This document shows, piece by piece, positions 26,107-34,896 of a DNA stretch of 64,000 bases. Numbering within the stretch: position 1 is the stretch's first letter; each line of letters begins with the position of its first letter. Under the pieces are notes generated by a model, which was given only the letters and a program-made list of their open reading frames with translations, was not told where the DNA came from and did no database searches. The translations under genes were made by a program, and so were the position numbers. The stretch is taken from assembly GCF_004297265.1 (NCBI RefSeq), contig NZ_SCUT01000007.1, positions 124,001 through 188,000 on the forward strand, written 5' to 3'. This DNA comes from Reyranella sp. GTDB taxonomy: Bacteria > Pseudomonadota > Alphaproteobacteria > Reyranellales > Reyranellaceae.

Positions 26107-26969
26107 GCGACCTCGTCCTCAATGGTTCCTCGACCGGCCGCCACATCGTTTACGTGCTGCGCTCGAACCCGGTCACGGCATTGGCGGCCACGGGTACGCT
26201 GCTGCTGGTCCTGATCGCGATCCTCGCACCGGTTCTCGCACCGTACGATCCCGTCGCCTCCAACGTGCCGCAGGCGCTTCAGCCGCCTTCGTGGTCGCAT
26301 CTGGCCGGCACCGATCAGCTCGGGCGCGACATATTGAGTCGCATCATATGGGCGGCGCGACTCGACCTGGTGATCGCTGTTTCGGCCGTCAGCCTGTCGT
26401 TCGTCACGGGTGCCGTCATCGGCGGCTTCTGCGGCTATCGCGGCGGACGGCTCGACCGCTGGGTCGGCCGCTTCGTCGACGTGCTCATGGCCTTCCCCCT
26501 GTTCGTGCTGGCGATGGCGATGGTCGCCGCGCTGGGCAACCGGGTGGAGAACATCGTCATCGCCACCGCGGTCATCAACCTGCCTTTCTATATCCGGTTC
26601 GCGCGCGCCGAGGTGAACGTGCGGCGCAATGCCGGCTGGGTCGAGGCGGCGCGCGCCTGCGGCGACAGCCATCTTTCGGTCGTGCTGCGTGTGCTGTTGC
26701 CCAACGTCCTGCCGGCCATGGCGGTGCAGATCTCGCTCAACCTCGGCTGGGCGATCCTCAACGCTGCCGGCCTCTCCTTCATCGGCCTCGGAGTCACGGC
26801 GCCGACGCCGGAATGGGGGATCATGGTCGCGGAGGGCGCGCGCTTCATCACCACGGGCAAGTGGTGGCTCGTCGCCATGCCGGGTCTCGCGCTGATGCTG
26901 ACGGTCCTGTGCTTCAACCTGCTGGGCGACGGGCTGCGCGACATCCTCGATCCGCGGATGCGCACATGA
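26103..26969 (+). CDS. ABC importer permease, DppC type
   Basis: A 288-residue second permease of operon A, in ATGA overlap with the genes on both sides. Features are an N-terminal helix (TLLLVLIAILAPVLAPYDP), the DppC hallmark HLAGTDQLGRDILSRII, the EAA loop EAARACGDSHLSVVLRVLLPN and the end LGDGLRDILDPRMR. It forms the translocation channel with the DppB-type partner. Confidence 0.92.
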   Translation: MSDLVLNGSSTGRHIVYVLRSNPVTALAATGTLLLVLIAILAPVLAPYDPVASNVPQALQPPSWSHLAGTDQLGRDILSRIIWAARLDLVIAVSAVSLSFVTGAVIGGFCGYRGGRLDRWVGRFVDVLMAFPLFVLAMAMVAALGNRVENIVIATAVINLPFYIRFARAEVNVRRNAGWVEAARACGDSHLSVVLRVLLPNVLPAMAVQISLNLGWAILNAAGLSFIGLGVTAPTPEWGIMVAEGARFITTGKWWLVAMPGLALMLTVLCFNLLGDGLRDILDPRMRT

Positions 26970-28636
26970 CGCAGGACCTGCTGCGGGTCGAGAACCTGCA
27001 GGTCACCTTCTCGACGCGTCACGGCACTGTCACGGCGCTGCACGGCATCGACATCGCGCTGAAGGCCGGCGAGACCCTGGGCATCGTGGGCGAGAGCGGC
27101 TCGGGCAAGTCCGTCACCTCGCTCGCCGTGATGCGCCTGCTCGATCGCGCCGGCCGGATCACCGGCGGCCGCGTGACCTTCGAGGGGCGCGACATCACGC
27201 ATGCTGGTCATGCCGACCTGCGGCGGCTGCGCGGCTCCGCGCTCTCGATGATCTTCCAGAACCCGCGCGCGGCGCTGAACCCGATCCGCACGGTGGAGCA
27301 GCAGATCGTCGACGTGCTGGCCGCCCATGGCAAGCTGTCGCGCGCCAATGCGCGGACGCAGGCGCTCGACCTGCTGCGCGCCGTGCTGATCCGCGATCCC
27401 GAAGCTCGATTGAGCGCCTATCCGCACGAACTGTCGGGCGGCATGTGCCAGCGGGTCATGATCGCCATGGCCATCGCCTGCGAGCCCGTGCTGCTGATTG
27501 CCGACGAGCCGACCACGGGCCTCGACGTGACGACGCAGCAGACGGTCATGGAGCTGCTGGCTCGCATCCAGGCCGAACGCGGCATGGCGATGATCCTCAT
27601 CACGCACGATCTCGGCCTCGCCGCCCGCTGGTGCGACCGTATCGCGGTGATGGAGGCGGGCCGCGTGGTGGAGCAGGGCGAGACCGTGGCGCTGTTCGAG
27701 GCCCCGGCCCATCCCTATACGAAACGCCTGGTGGCCGCCTCGCCGACCCGGGCTTCGACCCTGGCCGATCTCGCGCCGCCCGACCTGGCGCGGGATGCGC
27801 CGCCGGTCGTGGCAGCGCCGCGCGAGCGCAAGCCGGGCACGCCGCCGCTGCTCGAACTGGTGCATGTCGTGAAGTCGTTCGGCGGCCCGACCCGTGCGGT
27901 CGACGACGTCTCGTTCCAGATCCCGCGCGGAGGATCGCTGGGCCTCGTGGGCGAATCCGGCTCGGGCAAGAGCACCCTGTCGCGCCTGATCTGCCGGCTG
28001 ATCGATCCGGACGACGGCGACATCGTTTTCGACGGCGAATCGATCGCGCGGACCCCGGCGCGCGAGTTCCATCTCTCGCCGCGCCGCCGCGACATCCAGA
28101 TCGTTTTCCAGGATCCCAACGACAGTCTCAATCCGCGCTACACGGCGTTCGACAGCATCGCCCATCCGCTGCGCCGGCTCGAAGGGCTGCGCGACGGGCC
28201 GGCGCTGCAGACGCGGGTGCGCGAAGCCGCCCGCCGCGCCGGCCTGCCGATGGACCTTCTCGAACGATTTCCGCACCAGCTCTCCGGCGGCCAGAAGGCG
28301 CGGGTCGGCATTGCGCGGGCCGTCGCGCCGCGACCGCGCCTGCTGATCCTGGACGAGCCGACCGCGGCGCTCGACGTGTCGGTGCAGGCGGTGATCCTGC
28401 AGTTGCTCGACCGGTTGCGGCGTGAGGACGGGATCGGGTTGCTGTTCGTCAGCCACGACCTGAATGTCGTGCGCATGCTGTGCGACGATCTGGTGGTGCT
28501 GCAGGCCGGCAAGGTCGTGGAGACGGGGCCGAGCCAGTCGATCTTCCAGCGGCCGCAGGCAGCCTACACGCGGATGCTCCTGGACGCGGTGCCCTATTTC
28601 GATCCGCAGCGCACGGAGCTCTTGAAGACGGCGTGA
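26966..28636 (+). CDS. ABC importer ATPase, fused DppD-DppF type
   Basis: A 556-residue protein with two complete nucleotide-binding domains in one chain. Domain 1 has Walker A GESGSGKSV, signature LSGGMCQRV, Walker B LLIADEPTTGLD and switch His ITHDLG. Domain 2 begins near residue 295 with Walker A GESGSGKST, signature LSGGQKARV, LLILDEPTAALD and VSHDLN. The oligopeptide-specific element AHPYTKRLVAASP follows domain 1; domain 2 has QAAYTRMLLDAVP. Fusion replaces the separate DppD and DppF genes seen in operon B. It powers uptake through the two preceding permeases. Confidence 0.93.
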   Translation: MTQDLLRVENLQVTFSTRHGTVTALHGIDIALKAGETLGIVGESGSGKSVTSLAVMRLLDRAGRITGGRVTFEGRDITHAGHADLRRLRGSALSMIFQNPRAALNPIRTVEQQIVDVLAAHGKLSRANARTQALDLLRAVLIRDPEARLSAYPHELSGGMCQRVMIAMAIACEPVLLIADEPTTGLDVTTQQTVMELLARIQAERGMAMILITHDLGLAARWCDRIAVMEAGRVVEQGETVALFEAPAHPYTKRLVAASPTRASTLADLAPPDLARDAPPVVAAPRERKPGTPPLLELVHVVKSFGGPTRAVDDVSFQIPRGGSLGLVGESGSGKSTLSRLICRLIDPDDGDIVFDGESIARTPAREFHLSPRRRDIQIVFQDPNDSLNPRYTAFDSIAHPLRRLEGLRDGPALQTRVREAARRAGLPMDLLERFPHQLSGGQKARVGIARAVAPRPRLLILDEPTAALDVSVQAVILQLLDRLRREDGIGLLFVSHDLNVVRMLCDDLVVLQAGKVVETGPSQSIFQRPQAAYTRMLLDAVPYFDPQRTELLKTA

Positions 28637-28640
28637 TGTC

Positions 28641-30089
28641 ATGACGGCAGGCGATCTCTCTTCCCTCGAAGCCCGCGTGAAGCGGGACCTTGAAATGACC
28701 GCGCATCCGCGTACGGAGTGGATGACGCCGCGACTCTACCGGGGCAAGCCGGCGCTCGACGTGTTGATCGTCGGCGCCGGCCAGTCGGGGCTGTGTATCG
28801 GTTTCGCGCTGATGCGCGACCGGGTGCACAACATCCTGCTGATCGATCGCGCACCGGCGGGCCGGGAAGGACCCTGGGTCACTTTCGCCCGCATGCCGAC
28901 GCTGCGCAGTCCCAAGGACCAGACGGGGCCGGATCAGGGAATCCCGAGCCTCACCTTCGAGGCCTGGTACGATGCGTTGCGCGGGCCCGGCAGCTTCGCC
29001 GGCCTGCATCTCATCCCGAGCGGCGCGTGGCACGACTATCTGCAATGGTATCGCCGCGTGCTCGACATCCCCGTGCGCAACGACGTAGCCGCCACGGCAA
29101 TCGAACCCGGCCGGCTCGACGACGGCGGAACCTGCCTGCTGGTCACCCTGTCGACCGGCGAGGTCCTGGCGGCGCGCAAGCTGGTGCTGGCCACCGGCCA
29201 GGACGGCACGGGCGAATGGTGGATGCCCGATTTCGTGCGCGCCCTGCCGCCGGATCGCCGCGCCCATACCTGCGAGATGATCGACTTCGAGCGTCTGCGC
29301 GGGAAGACCGTCGCCGTGCTGGGCTCGGGCGCTTCCGCCATGGACAATGCCGCTGTGGCGCTCGAGCACGGCGCCGACGTGCATCTCTTCGTGCGCCGCG
29401 CCATGCCATCGGTCGTGCAGCGTTATCGCTGGCTTACCTTCGCCGGCTTCCTGAAGCATATCGGCGAGATGCCCGACGAATGGCGCTGGCGGATCATGGG
29501 CAACATCCTCACCGCCCGCGAAGGCTTCCCGACCGACACCTACAAGAGGGTCATGGCCTTCCCGAACTTCGTCATGCAGCTCAACCGCGCCTGGACGGAT
29601 GCACGCATGGAGGGGGACCGCATCCGCATCGAGACGACGCGCGGACCGTTCCATGCCGACTATGCGATCTGCGGCACCGGCATCCGCCAGGACCCGGCGC
29701 AGCGTCCCGAACTCGCTGCCTTCGCCGACAAGATCGCGCTCTGGAAGGACCGCTACACACCGCCGCCGGGCGAGGAGGACGAGCTGCTCGCGGCCTACCC
29801 CTATCTCGGTCCGGACTATGCCCTGCTCGAACGCAAGGCGGGTGAGGCGCCGTGGCTGGCCGACATCCATGTCTTCGGCATCGGCGCCACCTTGAGCTTC
29901 GGCCCGTCGGGCAGCAGCATCAACGCCATGACGACCGCAATTCCCAAAGTGGTGGCGGGCGTCACACGCGGCCTGTTCGCCGGCGACCTGCAGCGCCACT
30001 GGGAATCGCTGCTGGCCTACGACGTCAAGCAGGTCGAGCTGGACTGGAGCCGGATGGCGACGGGCGAGGAGTCCCAGAACCAGCAATGA
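28641..30089 (+). CDS. FAD-dependent monooxygenase-like oxidoreductase
   Basis: A 482-residue two-dinucleotide-domain flavoprotein, last gene of operon A, 4 nt after the ATPase stop. LDVLIVGAGQSGLCIGFAL near residue 41 binds FAD, and KTVAVLGSGASAMDNA near residue 220 resembles the NADPH-binding motif. LVLATGQDG lies between, and FGIGATLSFGPSGSSINA near residue 415 may close the FAD site. The arrangement resembles flavin-containing or N-hydroxylating monooxygenases. With the importer it suggests that an imported nitrogenous compound is oxidised inside the cell. Its last 65 nt overlap the end of the convergent cupin gene. Confidence 0.78.
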   Translation: MTAGDLSSLEARVKRDLEMTAHPRTEWMTPRLYRGKPALDVLIVGAGQSGLCIGFALMRDRVHNILLIDRAPAGREGPWVTFARMPTLRSPKDQTGPDQGIPSLTFEAWYDALRGPGSFAGLHLIPSGAWHDYLQWYRRVLDIPVRNDVAATAIEPGRLDDGGTCLLVTLSTGEVLAARKLVLATGQDGTGEWWMPDFVRALPPDRRAHTCEMIDFERLRGKTVAVLGSGASAMDNAAVALEHGADVHLFVRRAMPSVVQRYRWLTFAGFLKHIGEMPDEWRWRIMGNILTAREGFPTDTYKRVMAFPNFVMQLNRAWTDARMEGDRIRIETTRGPFHADYAICGTGIRQDPAQRPELAAFADKIALWKDRYTPPPGEEDELLAAYPYLGPDYALLERKAGEAPWLADIHVFGIGATLSFGPSGSSINAMTTAIPKVVAGVTRGLFAGDLQRHWESLLAYDVKQVELDWSRMATGEESQNQQ

Positions 30090-30510
30090 CGGCGCGATCG
30101 GTCTGGTCGAGTGCCATCGGCTGGCCGTTGCGGATCATCTCGGCGAAGCCTTCGTTGGGCACCATGACCGTGAGGCAATAGAGCCGTTCGGCGCCGGTAT
30201 TCTCGATCACATGCTCGCGGCCGGGCGGCAGTACCAGCGTGTCGCCCTGCGCGATCTCGTGGACGCTGCCGTCGTCGCAGCGGCAACGGCCGGTCCCGCT
30301 CAGCACGTAGAACATCTCGTGCGCCGTCGCATGGAAGTGCGGCGGTGTCCTGCCGCCGACCTCGAAGATCTCGACGGCCGAGACGAAAGGAGTCCGGTCG
30401 GCGAGAGGATCGACCAGCATCGCGAATTTGTTGGTGTCGGCCGGCGAGATGCGCGACACGCGACAGTCGACGGCGCGGCGCAGCAGCAACTCTTTTTTCG
30501 TGGTGGTCAT
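30025..30510 (-). CDS. cupin-domain protein
   Basis: A 161-residue single-cupin protein. Motif 1 is HFHATAHEMFYVLSGTG (two His and Glu as metal ligands) and motif 2 is PPGREHVIENTG with the fourth His. The fold ends by about residue 130; the last 20 residues (PRPSPSGSSPARPA) are low-complexity and are encoded by DNA that also encodes the end of the convergent monooxygenase, so the native stop may have been lost. It starts 4 nt after hyuB and closes the hutF-hutC-hyuA-hyuB run. Single cupins of this type often act as isomerases, lyases or ligand sensors; no role is assigned. Confidence 0.75.
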   Translation of the reverse strand: MTTTKKELLLRRAVDCRVSRISPADTNKFAMLVDPLADRTPFVSAVEIFEVGGRTPPHFHATAHEMFYVLSGTGRCRCDDGSVHEIAQGDTLVLPPGREHVIENTGAERLYCLTVMVPNEGFAEMIRNGQPMALDQTDRAVIAGSGTPRPSPSGSSPARPA

Positions 30511-30514
30511 CTTC

Positions 30515-32116
30515 TCATTCCCCGGCTTGTTCCTCAGCTGGCGTGCCGTAGCCGCCGCCGCCCGACGTTTCCATCACCACCCGGTCGCCTTTGGCCAGCG
30601 CGAGGTTCTCCTTGCCCGACAGTTCGCGGCTGCCGCCCGCGGCGCGATGGAGCGTCACCCTGAACGGAGCTCCGTCGGCGCCGCCCTGCAGCCCGTAGGG
30701 TGCGATCACGCGACGTTCGAACATGGTGGTGAGTGATAGACCGTCTTCCATCACCGTATAGGCACGGCGCATGCCGTCGCCGCCGCGATGGCGACCCGTG
30801 CCACCGGAGCCGCGCCGGAGCCGCTGCTCGTCGACCCGGATCATGTATTCCGATTCGACGATCTCGGCCGGCGTGTTCATCGTGTTGGTGAGGTGGACGC
30901 GCACCACGGGCGCGCCGTCGCGGTCAGTGCGGGCGCCTTCCCCGCCGCCGTGCGTCTCGTAGAAGGTGCCGATGGCGCCGTCGCGCCGCGTGCCGCCGAA
31001 GATCAGCAGGCCCGCGGTGGTCGAGCCGCCGGCGGTGAGGCGCTCCGGCACGGCCTTCTCGAACGCCCGCATGATGGCGTCGACCGCACGCTGCGAGGTC
31101 TCGTGGTTGCCGCCGACGACAGGCTTATCGATACCGGGTTCGAGGATGGAGCCGGGCCGTGTGCGGATCTCCAGCGGACGATAGCAGCCGCCATTGGGCT
31201 GGATCTCGGGGCCAGCGACTGCCTTGATCGCATAGTAGACGGCCGCCATCGCTACGAATGGCGTCGTGTTGAGCGGCCCCGCGACGGCGTCGTCGGTGCC
31301 GGAGAAGTCGAACTTCGCCGTCTCGCCCGCGATCTCCACCCGCACGCGAATGGCCGCGGGCTGTCCGTTGGGGCCGTCATCGTCGAGGAAGTCTTCGCCT
31401 TCGTAGACGCCGTCGGGCAGGCCGGCGATCGCCTCGCGCATCTGCGCCTCCGAGAGATCGTCGAGCCGGTCGAGCGCGGCGCGCAGGGTGGCGGCGCCAT
31501 GCTCCTCGCCCAGCCGCAGCAACCGTCCTTCGGCGGCGCGCGTCGAGGCCATCTGGGCCATCAGGTCGCCCTCGCGCTCGGCCGGTCCGCGCAGGTTGGC
31601 CAGCAGGAAGTCGCGCTTCTCCTCGTCGATGCCGTCGGCCGTGAAGAGGCGCAGCGGCGGGATGCGCACGCCTTCCTGCCAGGTCTCGGTGGCGGCGGCG
31701 AAGTAGCTGCCGGCCCAGGCGCCGCCGATGTCGCCCCAATGGGCAAGGCTGACGGCGAAGGCGAACAGACGGCCCTCGAGGAAGATCGGCCGGATCGCCT
31801 TCACATCGGGCAGATGGTTGCCGCCGACCTCGGGCAGGTTGAGGAACCAGACGTCGCCCGGCCGCAGCCGCTCTGCCGGGACGCGTTCCAGGAACTTCTT
31901 CACCGTGAAGCTCATGACGCCGAGATGGATCGGAATGTCCCGTCCCTGCGCGATCAGGTCGCCCTTGTGATCGGTGAGGGCGGACGACAGGTCGCCCGCC
32001 TCGCGCAGCAGAGGCGAGCGGGCCGAGCGCATGACCACGAACGACATCTCCTCGGCGGCGGCGGTCAGCGCATGCCGGATCACCTCGACGGTGAAGGGAT
32101 CGACGCTGTTCCTCAT
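30515..32116 (-). CDS. hyuB: hydantoinase B / 5-oxoprolinase-type subunit
   Basis: A 533-residue HyuB-family subunit. DPFTVEVIRHALTAAAEEM at the N-terminus, SFVVMRSARSPLLREAGDLS, VWFLNLPEVGGNHLPDVK, FDFSGTDDAVAGPLNT and GGNHETSQRAVDAI are family hallmarks. HyuA and HyuB together use ATP to hydrolyse cyclic amides such as hydantoins or 5-oxoproline, or act as carboxylase-like subunits. The ATG overlaps the hyuA stop by four bases, so equal synthesis is expected. A glycine-rich C-terminus (GGGGYGTPAEEQAGE) is normal for the family. Lying in a hut operon, the pair may act on a lactam-like or N-acyl glutamate derivative, which is inference. Confidence 0.88.
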   Translation of the reverse strand: MRNSVDPFTVEVIRHALTAAAEEMSFVVMRSARSPLLREAGDLSSALTDHKGDLIAQGRDIPIHLGVMSFTVKKFLERVPAERLRPGDVWFLNLPEVGGNHLPDVKAIRPIFLEGRLFAFAVSLAHWGDIGGAWAGSYFAAATETWQEGVRIPPLRLFTADGIDEEKRDFLLANLRGPAEREGDLMAQMASTRAAEGRLLRLGEEHGAATLRAALDRLDDLSEAQMREAIAGLPDGVYEGEDFLDDDGPNGQPAAIRVRVEIAGETAKFDFSGTDDAVAGPLNTTPFVAMAAVYYAIKAVAGPEIQPNGGCYRPLEIRTRPGSILEPGIDKPVVGGNHETSQRAVDAIMRAFEKAVPERLTAGGSTTAGLLIFGGTRRDGAIGTFYETHGGGEGARTDRDGAPVVRVHLTNTMNTPAEIVESEYMIRVDEQRLRRGSGGTGRHRGGDGMRRAYTVMEDGLSLTTMFERRVIAPYGLQGGADGAPFRVTLHRAAGGSRELSGKENLALAKGDRVVMETSGGGGYGTPAEEQAGE

Positions 32117-34122
32117 CGTGCATCCTCGCGAATCCAGAGATGGCCCATCGCATCCGAGCTGAGCGTGTAACCGGGCGGCACGACGATGGTCGACCAGGCA
32201 TCCTCGACGATCGCGGGCCCCGCGATGCGGGCACCGGTCGGCAGCCGGTCGCGATCGTAACGCGGAGTCTGATGCGGCGCGGCGGGCTCGAACCAGCAGG
32301 GATTGACCGAGGTCGGCACGGCGCCTTCGCCCGGGATGCCGAGCGGCCCGAAGGTCGTGCGTCGCGCGACCAGGGCGCACATGCGCAGGCTCTGCATCTC
32401 CCAATGCTCTTCGGTCGCGTAGCCGTAGATCTCGTGGTGGCGCTGGCGGAAATCGCGGCCGAGGCGGTCGAGGTCGAGCGGCTGGGCGAAAGGCACCTCG
32501 ACGGCGTAGCTCTGGCCGACATAGCGGACGAGGGCGGTGCGCTCCACGTCGATCTCGTCGGCGCCGTGTCCGTGGCTGTGCAGCGGCGCCATAAGCGCCG
32601 CGAGCATGTCGTCATGGAGCGCGGCGAAACGGGTCGCGTCCCAGCCGGTGCTCAGCATGCGTACGGATTGCTGCTGCGTGTAGCTCATGTCGGCGACGAT
32701 GCAGCCCAGGGCGGAGAAGCCCGAGGAGAAGCGCGGCACCACGATCTCGGCGATGCCGAATTCGCGCGCGAGGCCCACGGCATGCATTGGGCCGGCGCCG
32801 CCGAAGGCGAGGAGGGTGCATTGCCGACCGTCGACGCCGCGCTCCACGGTGACCCTCGCCAGTGCCCGCACCATGGCGGCGTTGGCGACCCTCTGGACGC
32901 CCAGCGCCAGCTCGACGATGCCGACACCGAGGCGGGCGGCGAGCGGCGCGAGGGCGGCTTCGGCCGCGGCAACATCGAGCGCGATGGCACCACCCAGGCG
33001 CTTTGCCGGGTCGAGATAGCCGAGGACCGCGTTGGCGTCGGTGACGGTGGCGCGCGTGCCGCCGCGCCCATAGGCGGCCGGGCCTGGCTCCGCGCCCGCA
33101 CTCTGGGGACCGATGGAGAGGCCGCCGGTGCCCAGGGTCACCAGCGATCCGCCGCCGGCGCCGATCGATTCGACGGCGACCATGGGCTGGCGCACCGGCC
33201 GGCCTGCGAGCTTGGAATCGGTGGAGATCTCGGCCGCGCCGTTCAGGATCAGGCAGACGTCGGTCGTCGTGCCGCCCATGTCGAAGGTCAGCACCTTCTC
33301 CAGGCCGAGCGATGCGGCAACGCTGGCCGCCGCGGAGATGCCCGCGGCCGGGCCGGACAACGCCATCGAGAGCGGCCGCCTGGCCGCGGCGTCGGGGGAG
33401 GCCATGCCGCCGGCCGAATGCATGACGTGCAGGCGCGCGCCCTTCACTTCACGCTGCAGGCGATCGAGGTAGCGCGCCGCGATCGGCATGACGGAGGCGT
33501 TGAGGACCGTGGTCGCTGTGCGCTCGAATTCGCGGGTCTCCGGATTGACCTGGTGCGACAGCGAGACGAAGGGAAAGGCCTTGGCCAGCGCCGCGCCGAC
33601 GGCGCGCTCATGGTCGGCATTGGCATAGGCGTGGAGCAGCGACACGGCGATGCTCTCGATGCCCATGGCCTGTGCCTGTGTCACCACCGCGTCGATCGCG
33701 GCGGTGTCGGGTATCCGGACCGCCGCGCCGGTGAAATCGACACGCTCGGCCAGGGCGATGCGGCGTTCCGGCGGCACCTGTGCCTCGCGCCGCGGCGGCA
33801 GGTCGAGCCGATAGAGATGCTGGCGCCCCGCGCGGCCGATATCGAGCACATCCTCGAAGCCCTCCGTCGCCACCAGTGCGACGGGCTCGACCCTGTCCTC
33901 GACGATCGCATTGGTGACGAGCGTCGTTCCGTGGACGAGATCGTCCACGGACTCGGCAGAGAGATCAGCGGCCGCGAGGGCGGCGCGGATGCTGGCGACG
34001 GGATCGTTGCGCTGGGTCGGAACCTTGATCGAGCGCACGTCGCCGGTCGACGGCAGCAGGGCCACCAGATCGGTGAAAGTTCCTCCGATGTCGATCCCGA
34101 CCTGCCAACCACTTTCCGACAT
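32113..34122 (-). CDS. hyuA: hydantoinase A / 5-oxoprolinase-type subunit
   Basis: A 669-residue HyuA-family subunit with the ASKHA ATPase fold. VGIDIGGTFTDLVAL at the N-terminus is phosphate loop 1; LVHGTTLVTNAIVED, VNPETREFERTATTVLNA, VLTFDMGGTTTDVCLI (phosphate loop 2) and AFGGAGPMHA follow in normal order. GGGAG lies 8 nt before the ATG. It comes 54 nt after hutC and overlaps hyuB by four bases. The family includes N-methylhydantoinase, 5-oxoprolinase and acetone-carboxylase beta subunits; sequence reading alone does not separate them. Confidence 0.88.
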   Translation of the reverse strand: MSESGWQVGIDIGGTFTDLVALLPSTGDVRSIKVPTQRNDPVASIRAALAAADLSAESVDDLVHGTTLVTNAIVEDRVEPVALVATEGFEDVLDIGRAGRQHLYRLDLPPRREAQVPPERRIALAERVDFTGAAVRIPDTAAIDAVVTQAQAMGIESIAVSLLHAYANADHERAVGAALAKAFPFVSLSHQVNPETREFERTATTVLNASVMPIAARYLDRLQREVKGARLHVMHSAGGMASPDAAARRPLSMALSGPAAGISAAASVAASLGLEKVLTFDMGGTTTDVCLILNGAAEISTDSKLAGRPVRQPMVAVESIGAGGGSLVTLGTGGLSIGPQSAGAEPGPAAYGRGGTRATVTDANAVLGYLDPAKRLGGAIALDVAAAEAALAPLAARLGVGIVELALGVQRVANAAMVRALARVTVERGVDGRQCTLLAFGGAGPMHAVGLAREFGIAEIVVPRFSSGFSALGCIVADMSYTQQQSVRMLSTGWDATRFAALHDDMLAALMAPLHSHGHGADEIDVERTALVRYVGQSYAVEVPFAQPLDLDRLGRDFRQRHHEIYGYATEEHWEMQSLRMCALVARRTTFGPLGIPGEGAVPTSVNPCWFEPAAPHQTPRYDRDRLPTGARIAGPAIVEDAWSTIVVPPGYTLSSDAMGHLWIREDAR

Positions 34123-34176
34123 ATGTCACGCTCCCTGGCGCCGCCGGAGCAGGATACGGGCCATTCTCCGTCGGCG

Positions 34177-34896
34177 TTAGAGGGACGTAGGGGTGAAGCG
34201 CGCGACCAGCTGGTGGGAATCGCCGGGATAGGTGAGCCGAACGTGGGTGACGGGCAAGGCCGCGCGCCAGGTGCGGCGTTCGATGATCAGGCACGCCGTG
34301 TTCACGGGCACTGACAGCGACGCGGCCACGTCTTTGCCGGCACTGCTTGCGCCGATGCGATGCTCCGCAGCGGTCCAGGGGACACTGTCGAGCAGCCATC
34401 GTCCCGGCGCGATGTCGTGGAAGCGTTCATGCGCTGCCTCGGGCACTGCCTCGGCATTGATCAAACGCTCCTCCAGGCAGAAGACCCTGTCGCCGGCGAA
34501 ATGGCGGGTGACGAGTTCGACGACGCGGCCGGCGGATTTGGTCTCCAGTCGCTCACGATCCGACGCCGTGCTTCGCCTGTTGGCGCGGGAGACCAGCTCG
34601 AAGCGGTAGGGAAGGCCCAGCGCCAGCACTTCCGCCTTGATGTCGTGGATCTCGAGGACCGCTGCCTGGGATTGCGGCCGCGTGACGAAGGTGCCGGCCT
34701 TGCGGCGGCGCTCGACCAGGCCGGCACGCGCCAGCTTGGCCAGCACGTTGCTCACCGTCATGCGAGAACAGTCGTAGGCTTCGGCCAGCTCATGCTCGGT
34801 GGCGATGCGGGCGCCGGGCGCCAGCTTGCCCGACAGGATCTTGCCCTGCAGGTCGCCGAGGATTTTCTGGTGCAGGGAAGTGGCCGCGCTGCTCAT
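34177..34896 (-). CDS. hutC: histidine utilisation repressor HutC (GntR family)
   Basis: A 239-residue repressor. An N-terminal GntR winged helix (residues 8-72, with CSRMTVSNVLAKLARAGL as recognition region) is joined to a UTRA effector domain containing EIHDIKAEVLALGLPY, FCLEERLIN, PWTAAEHRI and the ending RLTYPGDSHQLVARF. The whole resembles alphaproteobacterial HutC, which binds urocanate and then releases the hut promoters. Its ATG overlaps the hutF stop by four bases, so it is made from the hutF transcript and would regulate itself through the palindrome between hutF and hutI. Confidence 0.9.
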   Translation of the reverse strand: MSSAATSLHQKILGDLQGKILSGKLAPGARIATEHELAEAYDCSRMTVSNVLAKLARAGLVERRRKAGTFVTRPQSQAAVLEIHDIKAEVLALGLPYRFELVSRANRRSTASDRERLETKSAGRVVELVTRHFAGDRVFCLEERLINAEAVPEAAHERFHDIAPGRWLLDSVPWTAAEHRIGASSAGKDVAASLSVPVNTACLIIERRTWRAALPVTHVRLTYPGDSHQLVARFTPTSL

